From: Stratiolaelaps scimitus
Taxonomy: Eukaryota; Arthropoda; Arachnida; Mesostigmata; Laelapidae
Assembly (NCBI GenBank): GCA_019614645.1
Contig: JABWDB010000005.1
Location: 16,047,001-16,111,000 of the forward strand
Length of the DNA: 64,000 nt
Reading direction: 5' to 3'
Shown here piece after piece: positions 1 through 11,499 of the stretch (the first letter of the stretch is position 1; each line of letters opens with the position of its first letter). The notes beneath the pieces are model-generated. The model had not been told where the DNA came from, made no database searches, and saw only the letters and a list, made by a program, of their open reading frames with translations. The translations under genes and the position numbers were made by a program.

Positions 1-34
1 CAATGCGAGAGTCTCTGTGAATATCATCTGTTCG

Positions 35-385
35 TTATGATGATAGTCCAGTTACTGAGTTGCAGTCTGCACCGGGGTTGTCCGAGTGAATCTCTGCGAT
101 GTTGCGTAACTGCACAGAGAGGTCTCGTTCCACCTGTTGAATGGCTGACTTCGTCCAAGACCTGTGCAGAACATATTTTTGCGTCCAATAAGAGATGCTG
201 TGATGCACTGTCTCATTGATGTGCCCTGGACGACTGAATCTATCTTGAGCTGACTTGTGCAGAGTTTTCGATGACGGCCGTGTCTTCACGGCGGAAGCTA
301 CAATCTCCCAGTTTGAAGTCGGCCCACACGCAGCTGACAATGCAGAGTTCCGATGTTTGGAGAAGCTTGTTCGGGTTTGCTTCAT
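35..385 (-). CDS. unidentified open frame, possibly coding
   Basis: An ATG-initiated 116-codon frame runs to a stop at the left edge of the window. Its second half (WTKSAIQQVERDLSVQL, then RNIAEIHSD) has the mixed composition of real protein rather than low-complexity sequence. I recognise no family. No splice site clearly bounds it, so it could be one exon of a gene lying mostly outside the window or a fragment of a mobile element. Confidence 0.2.
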   Translation of the reverse strand: MKQTRTSFSKHRNSALSAACGPTSNWEIVASAVKTRPSSKTLHKSAQDRFSRPGHINETVHHSISYWTQKYVLHRSWTKSAIQQVERDLSVQLRNIAEIHSDNPGADCNSVTGLSS

Positions 386-677
386 ACAGTGGAGGTATAT
401 AGAAAAGTTTCATGTCTCATGAGTAATTAAACCTTAGTGAATTATTGCCCTCGCTTTGGAGGCAGACTCGAAGCTGAGCTGGACACATTTATAATAGGGA
501 TTTGGGATAGAGAGCGTTTAGTCAGATTTGCGCGGTTGGAATCTAATTATCGAGTCCAACGTTAGCAGACACAGGCGGAATACAACATACATTATTATGG
601 TTATTTATTTTCGATAATCTCCAAGTTCAAGTTTTTTTTTTGCTGGTCGCGTATATATCCTACATTACATAAATGTC

Positions 678-904
678 CTAGTAGGTGTTACGTAGAATGG
701 TGAAATCTTCTAAATCTAAATCTTCGTTTCCAACGTCAATGTCGCCCTCTGACAGGACCACCTTAGTTGTCCTGCGTTCGCTGTGCGCAAATGATTTTTT
801 TTTCACGTTAGCTGACACTGCTAAATACCGTGTACGAGTTGTGTATCTATCATTGTCGCAATCCAGTAGCATTGTTTGCTTGGTCAATCTCTCCCTTCCA
901 CGCT
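678..904 (-). CDS. C-terminal coding exon of an unidentified charged protein
   Basis: On the minus strand an acceptor (GATCTCAG) at 905-906 is followed by 74 open codons and a TAG at 678-680. A minus-strand AATAAA signal lies about 70 bases further on (604-609), as expected for a last exon. The peptide starts RGRERLTKQ, passes through a lysine run (VKKKSF), and ends in an acidic tail (EGDIDVGNEDLDLEDF, then TILRNTY). The basic-then-acidic layout suggests a nuclear or nucleolar protein, but I cannot name the family. It is entered in phase 1. The exon at 6653-6741 leaves in phase 1 and could in principle join it; this is untested. Confidence 0.45.
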
Positions 905-1089
905 CTGAGATCAGGAGTGCTTTGCACCGTTGAAGTGCCATTTGCGTACCGAGTAATCGCAATACGACCATGTTGTGATGTTTGCACAGGGTGACACAGA
1001 TGCAAGACGTATGGCAGAGGGAGTTGGATGGGAGAGAGAGAGAGATAGAGGGTTTGGACCATCGTTGCGACCCGGACGCCCCCACGCCC

Positions 1090-2310
1090 CGGACTCGCGG
1101 GGGCGTCCGGATCGATCCACAATTATCGATTCATCCTGTGACATTTAGGTGATTTAGGCAATGTCTACGATAGCAAAGTGGCATTGCTTTCATTATGACT
1201 GTCATTCGACCAGGGCGGATAACGGGTTTTTGGGTATTGGAGTTTCGCTCCCTGGTGCAGTAAAATACAACATCACACTCGCTCTGCAGGTTAACCAATG
1301 TAGCTTAACGAGAGCACTCCGAAATGAACCGTTTCGTTGCGCTATAAACCACCTGGAGCGACCTGATGCTGACTTTTTATCAAACCCAACATATGTATCA
1401 CCTCCATTTTTAATCTTGGGACATATATATATATATAGGGGAAAACATATTTCCTATATGTTTTAAGGTATTTTGTTTGCGTAGCCTATCAGATCTCTAC
1501 ATGGTGGAATAATCGATCCGCAAATGACGCCGAGGAGATTGTATTTAGCCTCCGGACATTGCAGACATAAACTACGTAAATGGTGGGTGTTCACGTACCA
1601 CACCCCGTATGGTTTATTTATATGGAAACGTATGATTTACTTGTATGTATAGTGCCGGTAATGGGAAGTCTGTCCGTGCGAAATGCACCCTGCCCTTGGC
1701 ATCCACCCAGTTTCTCTAACAAAGAGAAAATAGGCCTTCTATTGTTCCTGGTTGACGTCGGTGCTGTAGCGTACAGCGAAAGAGCAGCACAATTTGCATA
1801 GCCAGCGATTCAGCAGGAAAACTTGGGCACCAGGTGTGCAGCAAAGTACGTCGAGACGAGTTAGAAATAAAAAAAAGGAACTCTTCCAGAGTTCTGCAAA
1901 CTATTTGGAAGCGTTCGCTATGACTCTTGAGAAATGGTCTTAAAGGCAGTGATGAAACTCGAATTCATTTTCATATAGCGAAGGAGAGGTCAAAAGAAAC
2001 GTCAGAAACCCAGATTCGTTGATGGACCCTTACGGTGAACCGAGGGACCCTCAACTACTGGCAACGCTTCCACGTATTTGGCGGGGACCAGTCAGTTTGC
2101 CAACTCTCAGTGGGCCTCGCATGGCATGACGTTCAAGTAATAGCAATGAAAAAAGATCAAGAAACGTTACATGAAATATCGGGGTATTTGACTTGGAGTT
2201 GATTTTGTAAGGTTCCGAGTTACTTAGCCTATCCTGAGAGACGAGGATAGGGTGTCTGAACTGAAAAGGTAGGAAGTCGCGGCTATTGGGCAGCAGCACA
2301 CGTAGATTTC
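1090..2310. other. intergenic or intronic sequence, no gene seen
   Basis: Only short overlapping frames on both strands. A short TA run lies at 1423-1436. Nothing with domain similarity or paired splice sites was found. Confidence 0.5.
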
Positions 2311-2317
2311 GACGTTG

Positions 2318-2455
2318 CTTCATGGGTGCACGGGTTTGATCTCCACGGTTGCACATTTCCATTTCAGGGGGGGGGGGCGTCTTACGAAGCAACGCAAGAG
2401 CGCTTCAGTGGACGTCAAATGTTTGCCGAGAGCCAGCCCGGAAAAGTGCAGTTTA
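2318..2455 (+). mobile_element. tRNA-derived SINE, copy 1
   Basis: It contains a box-B-like core (GGGTTTGATCTCC), then the family body: CGGTTGCACATTT, CGTCTTACGAAGCAACGC, a TGGACGT segment and GAGAGCCAGCCCGGAAAA. The same order of blocks recurs at 9310-9412, 24610-24745 and 26343-26520. A run of ten G bases interrupts the body. Box B is degenerate, so the copy is presumably dead. Confidence 0.65.
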
Positions 2456-2459
2456 GCCA

Positions 2460-5330
2460 TCGTAGATGCTCCGTTGACAATAATCGAACATTATGTCATC
2501 AACGTCTGGATACTATTTTTCTGTGCTCTGCATCCAAGCTCCAGACTCTTCAGTAAGCATTAAGCATGAAACCGCCCTGCGAGGTCATAGTCAGCGTGAT
2601 GTTACATGCACCAACATGTTAAGGATCACACTGGTTTCACAGGCCGGCCCCAGTGGTTCATCCAATTTTATCGGCGCAGCAGTAAACTGTACAGTAGGTA
2701 TGATACTCTGTTGTTCCGGACCGGGTAACAGATATCTAGAGACGACACGCGACAGGCGACAGAAAGCATACTGTTTAGATAGGCTCTGCTGCTTTTTTAT
2801 AGTTATTCTGGGATTGAACGAGCTCGACAGCCGACACGGGCACTCCCCATCACGACCTTCGTCACAGCCCTCTACGAGCCATTTTAGGCAATTCACTATC
2901 CCCGACCATATCCTAGCCTTTACCTAATCGAGTTACTGTCAGCCTGGATTAGCTGCCGGCCTAGCTATTGGGGCGTGTACCGCCACTATCGGCTAGCACG
3001 TTCACTATTGGACTATGCGCAGCTCTACGACCGTACCACGTTATGGCAGTGCGTACGAAATGAGCCTTTCTGTTGGGTCCATTGCCCTCAAATTACCTCT
3101 AAACCGCTACTCTGCCTATCATCGATCGGTGATCGTACGGATCAAAATTAATTATTCATTGATTCAAGGAGCATCGTGGAATCCAGAAAAACTGAACTGA
3201 ATCGGATTCTCCTCGCGATCAATCCCCGTCTCTCGCGCATCCACTCCCACGCTAATGGCTGCAGCATTTATAACAATGTGTCCCACTCAAAGGTTGAAAG
3301 CCAGCCGCTTCGGTTCTACTTTATGCCACAATTGATTGGGGCCGACGTTCTGAGCGTCTGATCACCGTAGCCACCATGATGCAGCGACATAGCGGTTGTT
3401 CAGAAGTAATAGCAACATTTGGACAGCGGCTACAGAACGTTAGCGAGCATTTAACAGCGCTCTATGTACTGACGACCCACTTTGAATTCATGGCCCATGT
3501 CCTAACTACGAGCTCTATAAACATCGCAGCCAGAAATCAATCAGATTCCCTGTTGAAGCAGGCGGCCATATAATGACGATAAATGATATAATGACCACGA
3601 ATATGTTTTGTGGTCTCTCACTTCGCCGAGGTTGTATTTGCCGATGCTTAAACATAGCATCTCTTCGTTTGAAGGCTAGATCTCTAGAGAACCTCTACGG
3701 TTCGCTAGAAAATAATCGGAACGTGTTTTTGAGGGAGAGGCGTTTTTGGTCCTATTTACGATCGCGTCTCTTCACCGCGGTTCATTTAACTGGGGGCCGG
3801 GCTCATCCGGGCTGTCTCACAAAATCGGTCTCGCAAGTATATTTTTGAATGTAAATGGTTTTGGCGGCCGACTTGCCGACAGAAGTGGCAGCGTAGACTC
3901 TTTGAAATATTATCATCAAGACTCCCGCCGACCAGAAGATCGTATGTCACTGTTTTGCATCAATATTTCGCATCACTCATCCGTCAATATCGCGCTGTTG
4001 GAGAAAGTCCGTCAATATCGCGCTGTTATTTCCAGTTGAAGAAAAAGACTCCGTTTACAGACGAGGTAGTTGGCGGCCAACGCTGGCCCTGTTCTTGGTT
4101 CCTGCGGCGAACATTCAATGTTCCATTAGAGCGAAAACTGTTTGCGTTGTGTGTGTGTGTGTGTGTCTTGTGCATGATCCATATATGGGGCCGACGAGGC
4201 CGTTCGGATATCGTGAATGTCCGATGGCCTTTGTAGGTCTTCCGGGGGCCGCACTGCGGGACACCTCTACACAGCCTTGGCAGGTTTGTTGTTACGGCTC
4301 ATCTAGCCAAGGCCTGGCAGGAGAATATGGTCCCGATTCCGTTTAAGGTAGTGGGTCGCGTCTCGGCACATCGGGGGACCTCCGTCAGTTCTATTAGTTA
4401 AAGAAGAAGAAGAAAAGCCAATGGGGGGGTCAACGCAACCCGAAGTTATTTGCCCCGCTCAACACAGCTCGCTGCTTACACGCGCCTGTACTAGGCGGCG
4501 TTCATTCCTCAGACAGAACAAAGCCAATGTATGTGCAAGCGAAGAGTTCATCACAGACTAGCACACACATTCACCGACTTTAATATTTGCTGCTAACTAA
4601 TGTTTCTCTGTAGAGTCCCATAACTACCAGTATTACTCGTAATTCTTCATATAGAAATATTTAACCCGGCCCCAACAATATTGACGTCCGTAGCAACGAG
4701 CGACATGGGTTAACGATACCTTCATAGACAAAATGTGCGGTACAAGTGTATCTCATCAACACGACCGGACTCATATGTCGTTACCCTACGTTGCACATGT
4801 TTTCCGGCCTGTCTCAAGGTTAGGGAAACGCACTCTTGAAATTTCAACCTGACCTCCATTCCGTTAGACCTGATCTTCTCCACAATTGGCCCCGTTTACT
4901 TGAGCGCTTTCTAGTGCAAGTTCTGCCCCGGTGTCCTTCATCCTCCATACAGCCGCCGGGTCCTACCAGTTGCAGGCCAGCTTGTCTATATGGCAAAAAC
5001 AGCGAACAACGGGACATCGTTATAGGGGACGCTCTCAACGACGGCTTCACTGTTCACTGCATTGTCATACTTCTAGAATACCCCATTCAGCGGCCTGTGT
5101 ATGACACTGACAGATGCGTTCAGTTTGCACCGCCCAGCGATCTCTGTGCCAGCGCACTCCATCTGGGCTAATTGTTTCAGTCCACCTGCTCAAATCCAAC
5201 AGCCTGCTGGTTCGCCTCGTCTCTTTAACGGAGCATCCAGGTACATTTATTCATCCAAGCACTCTTGGCTGTCGGCCCATACTAAATCGTGCGTCGATCG
5301 TCCACCATACAACATGACAGTCATTTACGA
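2460..5330. other. gene-free stretch
   Basis: There are many overlapping frames of 60-145 codons on both strands, none with recognisable domains. A (GT)n run sits near 4147-4166 and a 20-base direct duplication at 3980-4027. No confident exon was found. Confidence 0.45.
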
Positions 5331-5335
5331 TACAC

Positions 5336-5450
5336 AATATATATACATATATATATACATCATACATATATATATATAAAAATTTACATCATCATATATA
5401 ATATATATATATATATACATCATACATACATATATATATATATAATATGT
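5336..5450. repeat. compound (TA)n / CATACATA microsatellite
   Basis: About 115 bases consist almost only of TA, with repeated ATACATCATACATATA blocks. Confidence 0.9.
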
Positions 5451-5559
5451 ATCAGTGCTCACCAAAGAAACGTAAGCCCTCTGACTAGCCATTGCAAGCC
5501 CCTGTTTCCGGCGCGCTTCCAGCTATCACTGTGAACACCCGACGACGGAAACAGCCACC

Positions 5560-6640
5560 AGCAGTTAGTTAGTCAGGCAGCAGCTGTTTCGACTTCGGCT
5601 CCCCTTCGCACATCCCTTGTTCCCGTGTCCTGTCTGCCGCACGTCTGTCACGCACACTTACCTGATCGTGGTGCAGGACTGCTGCACCGTTCGGCTCGCT
5701 GGTCGGCTCCCGGCTGGCTGGCTGGTGCGGGGTGGGGCGCCCCTGGTGACGGCCACTCACCAGGACACCACCAGCAGCGCACACTTGGTTCAACGCACAG
5801 AAGCAGGCGGCGGCGATGGTGGCGGCTCGGCTCTGCACAACTATGACGACTAACTATGATGGTGGTGGTGCTGCTGCTGCTGCGGCTATGATGGGATGAT
5901 TCTTGCCTCGTTCCTCGTCTTGCAGACGACGAATTTCAGCCGCCATGTTAGTATTTCGTGGGGTAGTGTATCCACCAGCGTCGTGACCCCCAACAGGCTG
6001 CTGCTGCTCCGGCTACGCCTGCTGCTGCTACTACAGTCATGGCCTAGCCACTACAGCCTAACCCGATGGCTGCGGCGGAGTCAGCACCGACTCTGCAGGA
6101 GCAGAGGGGACAACGAGCATAGGAGAATAGCTAGTGGCAGACCGAGAGAGACGCGGAGAAACGAGGCCGGGGAGAGTGTTGCCGCTCGACCCGCTGTACG
6201 GAGCCACCGACCGCTAGACATGGGGTCTCGTCGTGCTTGCCCACGAAACGACGATACTCATCGACAGACACCCGCTCTCGCTCTATCGCGCTCTCTGCAA
6301 CTTCGACTGCCACTCGAGGCAGTGCAGGCTGCCGCACTGCTCGGAACAGGCTAACGACCCTCGCCCCTCAGAAACCCCTCGGGGGGATCGCTGTCGGCGC
6401 TGCTGCCGCCAGCCTAGCGGTCCCCATTCAAACCGAGAGGACAGAGCAGAGCACGGTCCGCCGACGACGAAACCCCTCTCTGGGACTCTCACTCACTAGT
6501 TCATTCGATCGATCGTTTCGAGGGGGCGCGAGGCGGAGGAAACCCGCGCTTATTCCATTATTGTTGGACTCTGACCTCTGGAATCCTACGGTTCGAACCA
6601 CCGTCTCGACGTCGACGGTAAATGGTAAACGGTGAACTGG
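5560..6640. promoter_or_regulatory. GC- and CpG-rich segment, probable 5' exon and promoter of a minus-strand gene
   Basis: This kilobase is far richer in G, C and CpG than the flanks. On the minus strand it has a perfect consensus donor (CAG then GTAAGT) at about 5659-5664, a second donor near 5759, and a YY1-like AACATGGCGGC around 5940-5950. The ATG in that motif opens a 30-codon frame (MAAEIRRLQDEERGK, then an alanine/proline tail) that stops before the donor. It could be an upstream ORF. I infer a transcription start near 5.95-6.0 kb on the minus strand; its downstream exons are not identified. Confidence 0.4.
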
Positions 6641-6652
6641 TGCGAGCTTTAC

Positions 6653-6741
6653 CTTGTGCCCCATAGTAGATGCCGAGGATTTGATGTTCTCCTTCGGCGA
6701 TTTTGTTGTAATCGTGACAATGGTCTCTAACTACGCAGAAT
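6653..6741 (-). CDS. orphan internal coding exon
   Basis: A strong minus-strand acceptor (TTTTGCCCCAACGCAG) at 6742-6743 and a donor (CAAG then GTAAAG) at 6651-6652 bound 89 bases. The exon is entered in phase 2 and left in phase 1. It reads FCVVRDHCHDYNKIAEG, then EHQILGIYYGAQ. The frame 6131-6337 could follow via the acceptor CCGAGCAG, with agreeing phase, to give a stop near 6131. That continuation lies in the CpG-rich segment and is weak. Family not recognised. Confidence 0.35.
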
Positions 6742-6749
6742 CTGCGTTG

Positions 6750-8040
6750 GGGCAAAACGAAGGGGTCTAGCAGAAAAAAGCGGTTGACATTTCAACGGGG
6801 GACAATTATAACTGGAGCAATTAAACAGCATCAAAGACGATGTAATATTATTTCACATGTTTACACATTATGTCATTGCTTCTTTACCACCTCAGTCATA
6901 TGTATATATAACAAGTGCCAGCAAGTTCCCAGAGACGAAATGCGACTGGCGCTAGTGGGGAGATCAACTACGTGCGCGCAAAGCAATTTAAACAAACGTG
7001 GTACGGCAGAAGAAGCAGCGCTAAATTGTCTACATGGAACGCTCTACACACCTACAGCATTGTATGTTCTTTCATGCCAGTCGCAACCTTATGTTTCACA
7101 TAGGCTATGACGAAATCAACGAATTGCATAGCGTTGCCATTAACTACACTTTGCCTCCGTGAGGGTATGCCGGATTGTGGCGGTCTTCCAGGGGGCTCCC
7201 TCCCACTTGAGACGCGTGGGAAAAGCGGAGTAGATATTCCGTCTTTCCTCGTAAAAAAAATAAAAACCATTGACTTTTTCGGACCCTTTCAAGCTTCATT
7301 TCTCATAACAGCTACAACAAGTTTGCCAATTGCGACTGAGCTGGCACTGCGCCACTTGTAACTGATTATATTCCCCAATATCAGAAGCACACAATCTGGT
7401 TATACTCTTTCCTATATTGTAACTACAGGCAGTCAATTCTCCTCTATTTCATGTGTTGACACTTCTGTTGTCAACATGTATGCATGTGGCTTGCATTGCG
7501 TGCCCAGCCACACGGGTTCCAAAAACGTTCCCAACACATCCAACAATTAACTACAAGCGGCCATCTTCACTTCTCAGTAGTGTGGGCAACAAAACTAGCA
7601 CGATCTGTTATAGATATAGCAGCGAGAAAGTCTGGAGCTAATGTGGGTGACTCTACCAGGCGAGTAGGTCATAGGGATTCCCACGAAAAACACGGCACGA
7701 TGGAAAACGAACAGAATATACAATGAGCCTCGATGCATTTATATATAGCACACATATATCGTTTATTACGTTTCACAGAACAATATATAATCATTTTCGA
7801 TGATATATATATATATATTTGGTAATAATGTACAAAATGTATAAATATATATAATTAATATTAATACAAATCCAATATATTTAGAGTACATATATTCGTC
7901 AGACGATGATTGTAGGGTAGATAAATAATCTTTCTCGTCATCTTCATCATATGGTCACTGGAACGCCTTACGTCTGCTTGTGTTGAGTACCTGAGAACAG
8001 GAAGTAGCTCTTGTAATGTTTCATTGCAAGCGTTGCATAT
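6750..8040. other. gene-free AT-rich stretch
   Basis: Short frames only, plus (TA)n tracts around 7740-7860. A minus-strand AATAAA (TTTATT at about 7757-7762) might serve the zinc-finger gene upstream, which ends at 8353. Confidence 0.4.
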
Positions 8041-8049
8041 AAAACGTGA

Positions 8050-8096
8050 AGAACCGCAGTATATAAATATAATATATATATATATACTGCGGTTCT
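8050..8096. repeat. perfect inverted repeat, foldback
   Basis: The arms AGAACCGCAGTATATA (8050-8065) and its exact reverse complement (8081-8096) flank 15 bases of A and T. The arm bases outside the TA part are not simple sequence, so this is more than a microsatellite. A poly-A and (TA)n tract follows at 8097-8125. Confidence 0.85.
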
Positions 8097-8167
8097 AAAA
8101 AAAAAATATATATATATATATATTTCTTCCCAAAAGATAGCAATATTCGATACCGGCGTACGCTCGG

Positions 8168-8197
8168 CTCAAAACGATGAGTGGACGTCGTTTTGAG
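8168..8197. repeat. short perfect hairpin
   Basis: The arms CTCAAAACGA (8168-8177) and TCGTTTTGAG (8188-8197) enclose a ten-base loop. It lies about 150 bases downstream of the minus-strand zinc-finger stop codon, so a 3'UTR stem-loop is possible. No T tract or histone-type flank is seen. Confidence 0.6.
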
Positions 8198-8352
8198 TTG
8201 AAGCTGTACTTCCCGCAGATGTCTTTCAGTTACGCGACGTTTCTCCGTTTATGTTCCATCGTGTATCGGAATCACACTAAGCAACCTACCGCTCGAGCAA
8301 ATGAAAACATGACATTGAGTCTGGAATCCGCCACGCTAGACGCAAGTATCAC

Positions 8353-9559
8353 TTAGTCTTGCTCTAAATGCTGCACCTCACAGGGCTGATGATGCTGAGA
8401 CTGATTCGAGTGGTTCTGTTGCGGTGACAGAGTCACCTTCGGCTGACTGTACGCCAATGGACCTTCCGAAGGTGGCGGTTGTAACGATGGCTTTGTTGGC
8501 CTGAAAAAAAAAACGGTACAAACATTGGAGAATAGTCTCAGGTCAAGACTGTTCTAAAGGAGCCGAACTGCGCCAGAAATATATCCTCGGTGAGTATTTG
8601 TGTAATCCTATACGAGAAACGTTGCTTTTTTTTTTTCTTTCTCTCTGTCAAACAAATGTGGCAAACCGCTCGCACCTCTTCCATCCAACGATATGGCCGG
8701 AATGGCCGTACAAGGGTTCTGCAGGGAAATGCACCTTCGAGGTGCTAGACGCGGGCGTGACGACGTCGAGTGGCACAGCAAGATGCTGGCTTCCGTTGTT
8801 AGCTACGGCCCCTGTTGACGCGTACGTCGCCCGAGCTCGGGCAGGCACGCCGGCCTGTTCGAGGCCAGGTAACGAGGTCCGGGGCGGCAAAGCCATCCAA
8901 TGATTACTCGTCGATTGCTTGTGCGTCACCTCAAAGTGTTGCCGTAATTCCGAGCTTGATGCTGTCCGGTACCGGCAGCTAGCGCATCCATACGGCTCCA
9001 GCCAGGCTTCACGGCGCATGCTACAATTGGCTAATCGAATAGGAGGGGCTCGCATTGTTTTTCTGTAACGGAAGCGTCAACAAGAAACGCTGATGAGGGT
9101 GAAATAATTAAGAGGCTAAACGAGACAATTAACAACGAATTAATTACTCGTTGATTCATCGAAAGCAGTGAAAACGCATGGCTCCTGCGAGAATCGCATC
9201 AAAGCGATGATGGGCATCGATCATTTGGCATTCGATGGAGAAATCTATGAATGGTATGATTGAGAGTAAAGTCAATTTTCCGAGCTAACGCTCAGCTAAC
9301 GTTTTGCACGTTCACGGTACAGCTGCATTTCGGCATTTTGCTACTATAAGGCGGACCATTCAAAGGAAGATGTGCGACCGCGAGGATCGAAACCGGCCCC
9401 CTATGATTAGAAATAACTGAAGTAGCCGTAAAGTGTTGTTGGTTACCTTCTTGGCGGGCGATTGTGAGCGATTATGCCGTGCCTTCGACGCAGATGAATG
9501 GTCAGCCCCTTCGGGGTCAGTGTCATAAAATGACAGTGGGCGCATATGATGAACGACAT
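8353..9559 (-). CDS. small two-finger C2H2 zinc-finger protein
   Basis: Three coding exons join in agreeing phase: 9447-9559 (coding part of an exon starting at 9563), 8676-9062 and 8353-8500. This gives 648 bases and 215 aa. The acceptors are CTCCGTTGCAG, GACGCTTCCGTTACAG and a long T run ending TTCAG; the donors are AAG|GTAACC and AGAG|GTGCGA. Finger 1 is at residues 6-27 (CAHCHF with HLRRRH, spacing C-x2-C-x12-H-x4-H). Finger 2 is in exon 2 (CASCRYRT with LRQHFEVTH, same spacing). The tail is rich in P, Q, S and H and ends CEVQHLEQD. A nucleic-acid-binding role follows from the fold; no specific family is recognised. The ATG lies five bases inside its exon, so the upstream exon (see 10712) would be 5'UTR. 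Alternatively there are further N-terminal coding exons. Confidence 0.7.
9310..9412 (-). mobile_element. tRNA-derived SINE, copy 2
   Basis: On the minus strand it reads GGTTTCGATCCTCGCGGT, GCACATCTTCC, then CCGCCTTATAGTAGCAA and CAGCTGTACCGTGAACGT. This is the same block order as the copies at 24610 and 26343. It lies in the first coding intron of the zinc-finger gene, in the gene's own orientation. Confidence 0.65.
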
Positions 9560-9599
9560 CGCTCTGCAACGGAGACACAGATGATTTCGCAATGAGTAT

Positions 9600-10530
9600 C
9601 ACTTGTTTTCAAAAAAAAAACCCAAAATAACGACACCCTAACGTGCAGATACCGTATGGGTCTTCAATATGTGTCATCTGTGACATATGCTAAACGCAAG
9701 CAACGAGTTCAACCGATAAATGGATATTTTGAAATCTTGTTTAATTGTTATAGCGTGTTTAAATGTGTAATAAGCACATCCACGGCGAAGAGTGAATAAG
9801 GTTAACTCTGGACTTAGATCATTTCCAAATGTCGTTGCTCAGTTCATCATTAGCATAAAGCTACAGACTTTTGGCAGAATAGTTTCAACGCAGTTTAAGA
9901 GGAAAGACAAAAAACGCTCGTACAGTGACTCTTATTGTTAGCAATCTGTGGGAAATGTTCCAGCAGGTGGACGGTTCGTATTGACTGATTTATTGACAAA
10001 CAACAATCTAACAATTGTGCCCGGATAATGTCTGTAAATAGCAGTTGGGTGCCAGGAGCTCGGCGGGGGCAACGTATTTCAAGCATTAGTTAACACTAGT
10101 TCACTGCGGTGCTTGTAGGAGCACCAACAGTAATAGTAGATGCCAGACTACCAGTCATCAACCATATTATTTCTCAGCGTTCTTAAGCGTTTGTTCGTGG
10201 GAAGATTCTATAACAGCCTCGAAGTCAGGGACTCTGGCCCACCCTCGCTTATTTCCCTATAAACTCACACCGAACGTCAAATCCGTCGAGAACCTCTCTT
10301 CAGGAGGAAGAGCTGCTGTCACAATTTTGCCGCACTTGAGCCGATCGAAATTCTAATTCTATCTGTATTGTGTTTCTGTGTACATAACAAGTGAGCCTAC
10401 ATCGGCGCCACATGTAGTATACACAGCCATTCATCTCTGGCGACATTAGTAACCGAGTGTTGACCGACAGTGATAGAGGTAAACTACTAATAATAATCAT
10501 AATAACAACACAATAATTCAATATGAGGTG
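9600..10530. other. intron of the zinc-finger gene, no firm feature
   Basis: A minus-strand frame at 10300-10521 (VNTRLLMSPEMNGCVYYMW and following) looks mildly coding, but no matched splice pair was found. A (TAATAA)-type run is at 10487-10508. Confidence 0.3.
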
Positions 10531-10539
10531 ACATCACCA

Positions 10540-11460
10540 ACAGCGGGGACTTCGTCCGCTGCCCCACACAACGGCGACGACGTCAGCTTTAGTGAGGTTC
10601 TGGGGTGCTAATCAAAACGATCACCATACCAGCAACAGCATTCTGATGATGCTCATGAAATGGTGAAAGCGACTTCAAATACGACTACCAAGACGTCCAT
10701 TGTCAACTTACCCGATGTTTGTGTGGGTGTGTGCGCGTCGCAACCGCAACTTGATGTCAAAGAAAGGTCCCAACAACGTCCTACGGGCACCACTTACGAC
10801 GAGCACCACTAGCGCGCGTGACAACAACAACAGCAGCAGCGACAACTGCAGAACGACGCCGCCGCCTATGGGCGCGACTCAAAGGAATCGCCAGCGATCA
10901 CTCGAAGGACAACGTCAACGGTAACGTCAGAGACGTTACTCTGTAGCTCTGCCCACTCTCGCCTAGAGTACCTGCAGTGCAGGTGCACAGACGACCGACC
11001 AGCTGCAAGATGATGACCTCGACACGTTTCGATGTGATTTAACGTGAATGGAAAGATGTCGCTAAGGGTCGCATAGGAAACACTAAGCCTACTTGGACGA
11101 CACAACCTGACTGGCTAGCTGGCTGTCCGTTCACCTGGTCGATGTTCGCTGCAAAAGAAATGACTTAGCCAATGACGAACGTGTCAATATGCCACGATAA
11201 CCAGCCGAGACGACGTGCGGACAACGCCGAAACATAGAGACAGCCTCGTAGAGGGCGCTGAAAACGTCTCGGTCGACACAATCAATCATCCTGCATGTCG
11301 CGCCTGTGTGAGGGTGTGCACGCGTCCGCGCAGTGCTCATGTGATGTGCAACGCAGTGCTAACTGAGGCAGAGAGCCCGAGGCTGATTCACGTGTTCAGC
11401 GGGAGAAAAGCTAGAGGGACTGATGCTGTTTATCGCCGTTGTCGTTCAGTGTTATACGTA
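10540..11460 (-). promoter_or_regulatory. GC-rich segment with 5' exon donor, likely promoter of the zinc-finger gene
   Basis: CpG content rises sharply. A minus-strand donor (ATCGG|GTAAGT) ends a putative exon at 10712, and that exon shows no ATG in frame with the finger exon. Joined to the acceptor at 9564 it would be a 5' untranslated exon of the C2H2 gene. A short CAG/CAA run lies at 10822-10845. This is inferred from composition and splice signals only. Confidence 0.35.
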
Positions 11461-11499
11461 GCTCGTATCACTCTGTTGTGTGTAGCGGTGTGAGAGAGA

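Noticed and set aside
2493..2927. Plus-strand 144-codon frame and its antisense 101-codon frame
   Set aside because: No domain or splice support; both strands open over the same bases, so neither can be preferred.
5289..5534. Frames rich in Tyr and Ile around 5.4 kb
   Set aside because: Translation of the (TA)n microsatellite.
7741..8126. Possible CRISPR-like or tandem array of TA-rich units
   Set aside because: Only (TA)n tracts and one foldback; no regular repeat/spacer pattern, and the DNA is eukaryotic.
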